Position numbers and translations under genes: made by a program. Shown here in pieces: positions 1 through 4,727 of a stretch of 5,857 nt of DNA; positions within the stretch are counted from its first letter, which is position 1; every line of letters begins with the position of its first letter. The stretch comes from Candidatus Gerdarchaeota archaeon (GTDB taxonomy: Archaea; Asgardarchaeota; Heimdallarchaeia; JABLTI01): contig JAEORJ010000007.1 of assembly GCA_016840945.1 (NCBI GenBank), positions 1 through 5,857 on the forward strand, given 5' to 3'. The notes under the pieces were generated by a model. The model was not told the DNA's origin, did no database searches, and worked only from the letters and a program-made list of their open reading frames with translations.

Positions 1-605
1 AGGCTTTTGAATCCTTTTTCAAGGATTGTTTTGTAATCAACTATTAAATGCCCACCGGTTGCCCCTAGATTTCCAAAGCCATTTTTATGATATTCGAAAA
101 TCATATGCCTATTTCTTAAATTACCTTTCTCGAATTTCTCATACTCGTTTTTGTTCAAGCATTTTGATAATTGAGTATTAAATCGTCCCCCAGCTAGCAA
201 GTCATTTTCTGAGATGATTTCTTGAGGGATATAATTTAACATGACTTCTTCAACAAATTTAGCTCTTCTAACAGGTAAAGGCTCATCCCAAAAATCATCA
301 GGTAGTTTTACTTCTTGAGCCATTAATTCAATAGACATATTGAAAAGTCCCTTTGTTTTATCACCAATGAAAGCATAAACATCGGGAACAATATAATAAT
401 CCCCTTCATTCCAAATTCTGTCACCCCAAGGAGCTCCAGTTGTAAATGGAGAATATTCATTATTCCACTCTCTGGAATTTCCTAGAAAATAATAATCTCG
501 AAGCCATTTTGCTCGAGGTGATAAATTATGAGGTTCGGCAACCGCAAATTTGGGTTTTGTTAAAGGAGTCTTACAAAATGAATTTAATTCTTCAGATTTC
601 GCCAT
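1..605 (-). CDS. Glycyl radical enzyme (pyruvate formate-lyase superfamily), N-terminal part, truncated by window edge
   Basis: The frame opens at an ATG at 603-605, with an in-frame TAG 15 nt upstream (618-620), and stays open to the window edge, giving 201 residues. Members of this superfamily are usually about 800 residues, so only the N-terminal quarter is visible. The sequence fits the superfamily's N-terminal region: a TTGAPWGD stretch (55-62), PVRRAKFVEE (111-120), the SENDLLAGGRFN segment (132-143) that matches the usual 'E-x-D-L-hydrophobic-G' region, and GATGGHLIVDYKTILEKGF (181-199), equivalent to the family's GH-x-x-x-DY-x-x-x-L-x-x-G element. The active-site cysteine and the C-terminal glycyl radical loop lie outside the window, so the substrate cannot be assigned. 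The extended aromatic-rich N-terminus looks closer to fumarate-adding (benzyl/alkylsuccinate synthase-like) or arylacetate decarboxylase-like members than to classical PflB, which is an impression only. An activating radical-SAM protein is expected nearby but is not visible. Confidence 0.8.
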   Translation of the reverse strand, partial: MAKSEELNSFCKTPLTKPKFAVAEPHNLSPRAKWLRDYYFLGNSREWNNEYSPFTTGAPWGDRIWNEGDYYIVPDVYAFIGDKTKGLFNMSIELMAQEVKLPDDFWDEPLPVRRAKFVEEVMLNYIPQEIISENDLLAGGRFNTQLSKCLNKNEYEKFEKGNLRNRHMIFEYHKNGFGNLGATGGHLIVDYKTILEKGFKS

Positions 606-627
606 AATAGTACAGCCCTAAATTATC

Positions 628-636
628 TAAATAAAA
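628..636 (-). promoter_or_regulatory. TATA-like box for the glycyl radical enzyme gene
   Basis: On the minus strand the sequence reads TTTTATTTA, centred about 27 nt upstream of the ATG at 605. At archaeal spacing, transcription would start at or very near the start codon, giving a leaderless or nearly leaderless mRNA. No convincing Shine-Dalgarno sequence precedes this ATG, which fits. The surrounding DNA is very AT-rich, so the match is weak evidence. Confidence 0.35.
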
Positions 637-642
637 TGTTTA

Positions 643-668
643 TTTTTGAGTAATAAAATACTCAAAAA
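643..668. promoter_or_regulatory. Perfect 10-bp inverted repeat, candidate operator upstream of the radical enzyme gene
   Basis: The arms TTTTTGAGTA (643-652) and TACTCAAAAA (659-668) are exact reverse complements separated by 6 bases. The repeat lies just upstream of the TATA-like box at 628-636, centred about 50 bp from the start codon, which suits binding by a dimeric regulator. It could instead form an RNA hairpin, but the A/T-rich outer stem makes a weak terminator, and the ESCRT cluster already has an oligo-T end at 716-723. Confidence 0.45.
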
Positions 669-715
669 ACTAAATGGCACTACCTGCTTTAGAATTTTGT
701 GATAAATATTTTTAG

Positions 716-723
716 AAAAAAAA
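716..723 (-). terminator. Oligo-T transcription end of the ESCRT cluster
   Basis: On the minus strand a run of eight T residues begins 12 nt after the stop codon of the Vps22 gene. No hairpin precedes it. Archaeal RNA polymerases terminate at such U-tracts without a stem, so this is the likely end of the vps23-vps28-orf100-vps22 transcript. Confidence 0.5.
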
Positions 724-735
724 TAGGGAGATAGG

Positions 736-1461
736 TCATCTCCCGCCTAAGCCAGGGAAGTAATATTTCTTACCTTCAGCATAACTTGCATCTACTCGAG
801 CGATACCAGTTTCTCTCATTGATTCAAGAGCTCTTTCAGAGCGTTCTTGTGACCATTTTGTTTTCAGAATCAATTCCTCTAATGATATCCATCCTTTTCT
901 TGTTGAAAGTGCTAGCACTTCCTCTTGATCATCAGAGAGATTAGCAGGTATAAATTCAACTATAATTACACCACTTTTTAGCTCTCGTAGTTCTGGAATA
1001 AGTTTTGCTTTTGCTAATTTTTCAACAGCTTTTATGACATCATCAGCAGAAATAATTTTACCTGGCCTACCTTTATTTACTAGTAGTACTACTTCACCAA
1101 GGGTCATAATACCACCAGTGTATTCTTGTAATTCTTTAGCTTTCTCGAGTATTTCTACACTCAAACGCTCATAAAAATCGCCACCACCAATTCTATCCCA
1201 GAATGTGGCGCTTTCTTTCCATTCATACACACCCATTTCATCTGGCAGGCCTAACTCTTGTCTAAGCTCAACTAATTTGCTATATGATTCTTCGTTTTTC
1301 TCGATATCTTTCTTCCATTTTTTCTCAAATTTCTTCAGTTCATCACGAAGTTCTCTAACATTCAACAGCATTTGTTCTAAATCTTTAATCATAATTTCTG
1401 CTTCTTTTGTTTGAAACGCTGATTTTACTCTGATTTTCTTTTCTATATCTCGTAAACCCAT
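736..1461 (-). CDS. vps22: ESCRT-II subunit Vps22/EAP30 (SNF8-like)
   Basis: This 241-residue protein matches the EAP30 family along its whole length (human SNF8 is about 258 residues). Residues 1-70 are charged helices with coiled-coil character (LRDELKKFEKKWKKDIEKN at 38-56). The family hallmark FWDRIGGGDFY (88-98) follows, equivalent to the FW...GVGDFY segment of SNF8. Next come two winged-helix domains. The first (about 97-172) contains GGIMTLGEVV and the DDVIKAVEKL helix. The second (about 174-236) contains ANLSDDQEEVL, GWISLEEL, KWSQERSERALE and the terminal YYFPGL, mirroring SNF8 almost element by element. In eukaryotes Vps22 pairs with Vps36 and two Vps25 copies to form Y-shaped ESCRT-II, which nucleates ESCRT-III on membranes. 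Vps36 is a paralogue, and the match is closer to Vps22; in Asgards one EAP30 protein may fill both positions. It is the last gene of the cluster. A weak AAGGA site (1472-1476) lies 10 nt before the ATG. No Vps25 gene is visible. Confidence 0.92.
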   Translation of the reverse strand: MGLRDIEKKIRVKSAFQTKEAEIMIKDLEQMLLNVRELRDELKKFEKKWKKDIEKNEESYSKLVELRQELGLPDEMGVYEWKESATFWDRIGGGDFYERLSVEILEKAKELQEYTGGIMTLGEVVLLVNKGRPGKIISADDVIKAVEKLAKAKLIPELRELKSGVIIVEFIPANLSDDQEEVLALSTRKGWISLEELILKTKWSQERSERALESMRETGIARVDASYAEGKKYYFPGLGGR

Positions 1462-1530
1462 GTTTATTCATTCCTTAGGAATTTAATGGACGATTAGTTT
1501 TTATAACATTTCGAAATAGATTTCCTAAAT
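1462..1530 (-). promoter_or_regulatory. Gap before vps22 with possible internal promoter and a palindrome over the Shine-Dalgarno site
   Basis: On the minus strand, CGAAATG followed by TTATAAAAA (1498-1506) resembles an archaeal BRE plus TATA box about 41 nt before the vps22 ATG. A start about 26 nt downstream would leave a short leader beginning at the AAGGA site. Positions 1470-1482 form a palindrome (ATTCCT/AGGAAT around one central base) that contains this Shine-Dalgarno site and could mask it. Both features may be chance in AT-rich DNA. Confidence 0.3.
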
Positions 1531-1833
1531 TTAACTAGGTATCTTTCTATAGTATTTCTTTAACCACTCATCAATAATTGATTTCAATCTTTCCTGATCT
1601 CTTTTCTCTAGGGGTAATTCCTTTTTTGCGAGGTATTTGTTGTATAAGTATTTCATCTGCGAACGTAATTGTATGGATAATTTATGGCGTTTACCAAAAG
1701 TGCTCTCACATTCATATAGCGCAGCATCAAGTTCTTCCAGTACAAAATCAGCATCTAATGATATCTCGAGATAATTTAATATCTCTACTAAATGCTTGTG
1801 TAAATTTCTATATGCTACTGGATTTCCTCGCAT
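1531..1833 (-). CDS. Uncharacterised 100-aa helical protein embedded in the ESCRT-I/II cluster
   Basis: I do not recognise this family. The gene has a good GAGGT Shine-Dalgarno site (1841-1845) 7 nt before its ATG, the same arrangement as the neighbouring vps28, so it is very likely translated. The protein looks all-helical, with about four helices at roughly 4-25, 28-47, 51-70 and 75-95. It has no signal peptide, membrane segment or cysteine cluster, and the last quarter is lysine-rich (WLKKYYRK at 90-97). The final two helices, joined by KKELPLEKR (70-78), resemble the short helical hairpins by which Vps23, Vps28 and Vps37 form the ESCRT-I headpiece. Compare the hairpin turn FKDGEISPVDF in the window's own Vps23. 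Gene order places it between ESCRT-I (vps23, vps28) and ESCRT-II (vps22). Possible roles, all inferred, are a minimal Vps37-like third subunit, an ESCRT-I/II connector, or a small helical-bundle adaptor. Gaps of 66 and 69 nt separate it from its neighbours. Confidence 0.8.
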   Translation of the reverse strand: MRGNPVAYRNLHKHLVEILNYLEISLDADFVLEELDAALYECESTFGKRHKLSIQLRSQMKYLYNKYLAKKELPLEKRDQERLKSIIDEWLKKYYRKIPS

Positions 1834-1899
1834 TTCAAATACCTCATTTTTTTGTTAGGAGCTCATAATACTTTAGAAAATAAAAGGTTAAGAAAATCA

Positions 1900-2535
1900 T
1901 TATTTTCGTAATGATCTTCTAAAAGCATTTAACCATCTTACAGCTTCGAATTCTAACCTTTTTATTAAGCCTTCATCGAGAACTTCATCAGGTGGTCGTG
2001 CTTCAAGCATTTCTTTCCAATTGGCTATTTCTTTTACAATATCAGAATCTTTACCGTAGCCTGGATATTTAATTAGTATTTCTTCCATTTCATCTAGATT
2101 TGGAACAATCAATTCAATTCTTGCTACTGAACCTAATCTAAGTAAGTCAATTAATTCTATTGAATTGGCAACAAAATCAGCACTTTTAGCTGGAAGATCA
2201 CTCATCTCACCAAAAGGCATAGCTATTGTTTCAATTGATGAATCAGTTGTTATAGGTGTTACTCCTTCAGCAAAGCGTAATTTTTCAGCTCCATATGGAT
2301 ATTTCTTTACAATATCTTCTTTTTCTAAGAAGCCTTCTAAATCAAATCCTTTCTTCTGAAGCTGAAATCTTGCCATGAACGCATCTCGTATTAGTGCTCG
2401 TAATTGTCTACGGTACATTCCAGGATCTAATATACCATCAGCAAAACTATGACTAAGATTATCAATTGTTGCAATACAGGAAAATAATTCTGCTTCTAAT
2501 TCAATTGTTGATTTATTTTTGGACGAATAGGACAT
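1900..2535 (-). CDS. vps28: ESCRT-I subunit Vps28, full length
   Basis: The 211-residue product has the two-part Vps28 architecture and nearly the family's usual length (human about 221). The N-terminal core domain (about 10-90) contains AELFSCIATIDNL, the turn FADGILDPGMYRRQL (31-45) and a helix to FQLQKKGF. This is the hairpin that packs against the Vps23 steadiness box. A loop with GVTPITTD (91-98) leads to the C-terminal four-helix bundle (about 116-210), with DFVANSIELIDLLRLG, IVPNLDEMEEIL, the WKEMLEA segment and a closing helix ending WLNAFRRSL, matching the human order down to the final aromatic-rich helix. In eukaryotes this bundle binds ESCRT-II through Vps36, so the ESCRT-I to ESCRT-II bridge is plausibly conserved. 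The ATG has an AGAGGT site 7 nt upstream, placed in the 13-nt gap after the vps23 stop, which indicates co-transcription and tight coupling. Confidence 0.93.
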   Translation of the reverse strand: MSYSSKNKSTIELEAELFSCIATIDNLSHSFADGILDPGMYRRQLRALIRDAFMARFQLQKKGFDLEGFLEKEDIVKKYPYGAEKLRFAEGVTPITTDSSIETIAMPFGEMSDLPAKSADFVANSIELIDLLRLGSVARIELIVPNLDEMEEILIKYPGYGKDSDIVKEIANWKEMLEARPPDEVLDEGLIKRLEFEAVRWLNAFRRSLRK

Positions 2536-2548
2536 TTTCTTTACCTCT

Positions 2549-3298
2549 TTATTTATTCTCTATCTGTTTATGTATTAGATACAGTTCTTTTGTGTATTTC
2601 CGATAAAGCTTTGAGAAGTCTACTGGACTGATTTCTCCATCTTTGAATTTTTCATCAAGAGTTGAAAGCAAATCAGCTATTGCTACACTCTGAGCTTTTA
2701 ACACCAATACTTCACTTTCACTTTTATCAGTTGGTAAAAGCATATCTAAATTATCAACTTTAGTAATTGTTTCATTAGATGATTTCATTAATTCTGAGCG
2801 AAGTTTACGTAATTCTTCATCCTTATGCTGAATTTTGTCTTGAAGTGTTGTAATTGTTTTATTAACATCATCCACTTCTTTGTTCTTAGTTGGCAAAGTA
2901 TCGATTGCCTGTATCGTTGCTTTTGTTGTTTTTTGTGGCATGTCAGCAAATTTTGGCGGGACTTTATCGAATAATTTTTGGCATTCATGGATAATTTGGT
3001 AAACATGTACATCAGGTTTCCATTCATGAGTTATTCGTAATAGTACATTGCCATCTTTTTCGATATTTGGATGTTGAATGTTTTTCTCTAAAACTATCAC
3101 CCTCGGAGGATATTCTGGGTATTTTAGTGGAACAAATACTTCTACTGGTATTTTTCTTTCACCATCAGCAGTGTTCACTATAATATCGCCTCTCCAACGG
3201 TTCAATTCATTACCTGCGAGTGAAAAGCCCTGAGTATAAGTAAACATTAATTGTGTTTCTCTGGCAAGGGCCATATCGTTTATTTTATTTCGGGACAA
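2549..3298 (-). CDS. vps23: ESCRT-I subunit Vps23/TSG101-like: UEV domain, coiled coil, steadiness box
   Basis: Numbered from the TTG, residues 10-125 form a ubiquitin E2 variant (UEV) domain with the E2 landmarks YPEYPP (60-65), HPNI (76-79), THEWKPD (90-96) and KVPPKF (112-117), aligning closely with TSG101. Where active E2s have the catalytic Cys after HPN, this protein has Leu86 (GNVLLRI), so it should bind ubiquitin or peptide rather than transfer ubiquitin. Residues 140-172 are a charged coiled coil. Residues 195-248 are a steadiness box, with ADLLSTLDEKFKDGEISPVDF and a following helix that match the TSG101 C-terminus. The fusion makes it a true Vps23, shorter than human TSG101 (about 390) because the proline-rich linker is nearly absent. 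The start is uncertain: TTG at 3296-3298 follows GAGGAG (3311-3316) by 12 nt, while an in-frame ATG at 3272-3274 has no ribosome site and would trim eight residues without touching the fold. It is the first gene of the cluster. Confidence 0.93.
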   Translation of the reverse strand: MSRNKINDMALARETQLMFTYTQGFSLAGNELNRWRGDIIVNTADGERKIPVEVFVPLKYPEYPPRVIVLEKNIQHPNIEKDGNVLLRITHEWKPDVHVYQIIHECQKLFDKVPPKFADMPQKTTKATIQAIDTLPTKNKEVDDVNKTITTLQDKIQHKDEELRKLRSELMKSSNETITKVDNLDMLLPTDKSESEVLVLKAQSVAIADLLSTLDEKFKDGEISPVDFSKLYRKYTKELYLIHKQIENK

Positions 3299-3310
3299 AG
3301 TATTCGATTT

Positions 3311-3317
3311 CTCCTCT
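3311..3317 (-). promoter_or_regulatory. Shine-Dalgarno site for vps23, favouring the TTG start
   Basis: On the minus strand AGAGGAG ends 12 nt before TTG (3296-3298) and 36 nt before the in-frame ATG at 3272-3274. The spacing to TTG is longer than usual but the only workable one, so TTG is preferred although the codon is uncommon. Confidence 0.5.
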
Positions 3318-3336
3318 ATAGTAATCTATCACAAAC

Positions 3337-3350
3337 TATATTTTAAACCT
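3337..3350 (-). promoter_or_regulatory. TATA box and upstream BRE-like purines, promoter of the ESCRT operon
   Basis: The minus strand reads GAAGG followed by TTTAAAATATA (3337-3347), close to the archaeal TATA consensus. A start about 25 nt downstream would fall near 3316-3318, just before or within the vps23 Shine-Dalgarno site, giving a leader of about 20 nt. It is the only good promoter facing the cluster from the divergent region, so it probably drives all four ESCRT genes. Confidence 0.55.
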
Positions 3351-3566
3351 TCATAAACAACTATTTCTGGTGCGGTTAATTACTAGTATGTTTTGGTACA
3401 TTAGCTTTTTCTCATTAAGAAATATTTTGATATTAAAATCAAGCTTTTTTATCTAATATAAAGGAATAAACACAATGAACGGAATTATTATAAAGCATTT
3501 TTGTAAACATCTTTTGTTTAACTAATTTAATATGACAGCTTTGTTTCAACAATATAGCTATTATGT
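3351..3566. other. Divergent intergenic spacer without a convincing gene
   Basis: Together with the flanking promoter elements, about 327 bases separate the vps23 and oppF starts. I see no tRNA-like fold, no conserved coding frame and no transposon ends here. It does contain the element GTTTAAC at 3516-3522, whose reverse complement GTTAAAC recurs at 3565-3571 at the edge of the oppF promoter, and a 16-codon ATG frame (3475-3525) that I do not consider a gene. Its length is enough for regulator sites or a small RNA, but nothing specific can be claimed. Confidence 0.5.
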
Positions 3567-3598
3567 TAAACTTAAAAAATATTTAATCATTAAGTTTA
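3567..3598 (+). promoter_or_regulatory. oppF promoter: TATA box enclosed by a 9-bp inverted repeat (candidate operator)
   Basis: TAAACTTAA (3567-3575) and TTAAGTTTA (3590-3598) are exact reverse complements around a 14-base centre containing AAATATTTAA (3577-3586), a good TATA candidate. It lies about 45 nt before the ATG at 3626, predicting a leader of about 20 nt. A dimer bound across these arms would cover the TATA box and block TBP, so repression is the natural reading. This is inferred from geometry alone. Confidence 0.45.
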
Positions 3599-3614
3599 GT
3601 TTAGTAAAAATAAA

Positions 3615-3622
3615 GAGTGATC
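3615..3622 (+). promoter_or_regulatory. Shine-Dalgarno site GAGTGATC fixing the oppF start
   Basis: GTGATC complements the usual 16S rRNA 3' end (GATCACCTCC), and the site lies at proper spacing from the ATG at 3626. The in-frame GTG at 3617-3619 therefore belongs to the ribosome site and is probably not the start codon. This assumes a conserved anti-Shine-Dalgarno sequence. Confidence 0.6.
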
Positions 3623-3625
3623 ATA

Positions 3626-4720
3626 ATGAGTGAATTTTCATTCTGGGACCGTGTTAAGCAAAGGATGGGTATTTACAAAGCCCCCGCCGTTGAAGAAGAC
3701 GCTGAAATTTATGAGATTCCTGACGACCCTAATTTGCTAGTAGCAATTAGAAATCTTAAAAAACACTTCTTAGTCGCTGGTGGTGGTTTAATATTCAACA
3801 GAACACCAATTTTTCTAAAAGCAGTTGATGGTATTTCTTTTAATGTTAAAAAAGGTGAAACAGTTGGTGTTGTAGGCGAATCCGGCTGTGGTAAATCCAC
3901 CGCTGCAAGAGCAATTCTCATATTACTCAAACCAACTTCTGGCCATGTTTTCTTTAGAAATGAAGACGAAGAAATGGTCGATTTAATGGGATTAGATGCC
4001 CATGAATTACGAGAAATGCGAAGACAAATGCAAATCGTTTTTCAAGATCCTTCAGCTTCATTGAACCCAAGAATGACTGCTTTTGACATTATTTCTGAAC
4101 CATTAGTTATTCATAATGTAGCTTCAGGCGATGAATTAAAAATTAGAACAATAGAATTAATGGAAAAAGTAGGTCTAATGATTCATCATGCTTTCCGATT
4201 CCCACACGAGTTTTCCGGTGGTCAAAAACAACGTGTTGGTATTGCTAGAGCATTAGCTTTAAATCCAAGATTTGTTATTCTCGACGAACCTGTCTCATCT
4301 CTTGATGTATCAGTTAGAGCTGCAGTATTAATGCTTTTAAGAGACTTGCAACGTGAATTTAACTTGGCATATATCTTCATTGCTCATGACTTATCAGTTA
4401 TCAGAATGATTTCAGATACTGTATGTGTTATGTACCTAGGAAGATTAGTTGAAGTTGGCACTGTAGAAGAAGTATTTGAAGATATGAGACATCCTTATAC
4501 TCGTGCTCTAATATCAGCTATTCCAATACCTGATCCTACTGTTAAACCAGAACGTATTTTCCTTGAAGGTGATCCTCCATCTCCCGTTGCCCCACCTCCT
4601 GGATGTAACTTCCATCCACGTTGCCCAATTGCTACATCAATCTGCACACAAGAGGAACCACCAAGAATACAAATTTCACCAACACATTTTGTTGAGTGTC
4701 ATCACGTAACTGCAAAATAA
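3626..4720 (+). CDS. oppF: Oligopeptide/dipeptide ABC transporter ATP-binding protein, OppF/DppF type
   Basis: The 364-residue product (ATG start) is a complete ABC ATPase of the peptide/nickel uptake class. It has Walker A GESGCGKST (84-92), the Q-loop VFQDPSASLNP (138-148), signature FSGGQKQR (196-203), Walker B VILDEP with catalytic Glu221, the D-loop SSLD and switch His254. Beyond the nucleotide-binding domain comes the characteristic oligopeptide-transporter C-terminal region, with HPYTRALISAIP and four cysteines (327, 333, 340, 358) in the CNFHPRC...C...C pattern. In some Opp/Dpp ATPases these bind an iron-sulphur cluster. An N-terminal extension of about 35 acidic residues precedes the ABC fold. 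The protein would sit on the inner face of the membrane and power peptide import with permeases OppB/C, a second ATPase OppD and a binding protein. None of these is adjacent: the gene has its own promoter and terminator, so partners must lie elsewhere. DppF or a related sugar/peptide ATPase is equally possible. Confidence 0.88.
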   Translation: MSEFSFWDRVKQRMGIYKAPAVEEDAEIYEIPDDPNLLVAIRNLKKHFLVAGGGLIFNRTPIFLKAVDGISFNVKKGETVGVVGESGCGKSTAARAILILLKPTSGHVFFRNEDEEMVDLMGLDAHELREMRRQMQIVFQDPSASLNPRMTAFDIISEPLVIHNVASGDELKIRTIELMEKVGLMIHHAFRFPHEFSGGQKQRVGIARALALNPRFVILDEPVSSLDVSVRAAVLMLLRDLQREFNLAYIFIAHDLSVIRMISDTVCVMYLGRLVEVGTVEEVFEDMRHPYTRALISAIPIPDPTVKPERIFLEGDPPSPVAPPPGCNFHPRCPIATSICTQEEPPRIQISPTHFVECHHVTAK

Positions 4721-4727
4721 AACAACT

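Noticed and set aside
10..27. 7-bp inverted repeat AATCCTT/AAGGATT at the left edge
   Set aside because: It lies in conserved coding sequence (ILEKGF of the radical enzyme), which explains it without a regulatory role.
1205..1414. Plus-strand open frame of 69 codons opposite vps22
   Set aside because: It is serine/phenylalanine-rich antisense of a well-supported EAP30 gene, with no homology or ribosome site of its own.
1578..1868. Plus-strand open frame of 96 codons opposite the 100-aa gene
   Set aside because: The minus-strand gene has the ribosome site, operon context and normal charged composition; this hydrophobic frame is its shadow.
2165..2359. Plus-strand open frame of 64 codons opposite vps28
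   Set aside because: It is antisense to a region matching Vps28 and shows no independent coding evidence.
2788..3027. Minus-strand open frame of 79 codons inside vps23
   Set aside because: It is an alternative frame overlapping the UEV and coiled-coil coding sequence, with K/Q-rich low-complexity composition typical of frame shadows.
3475..3525. 16-codon ATG frame in the divergent spacer, with AAGGA 10 nt upstream
   Set aside because: Too short and low in complexity to separate from chance in AT-rich DNA; it would need conservation or ribosome profiling to be called.
3617..3619. GTG as the oppF start codon
   Set aside because: It forms part of the GAGTGATC ribosome-binding site for the ATG three codons later, which is at correct spacing.
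3709..3930. Minus-strand open frame of 73 codons opposite oppF
   Set aside because: It is antisense to the Walker A region of a clear ABC ATPase.
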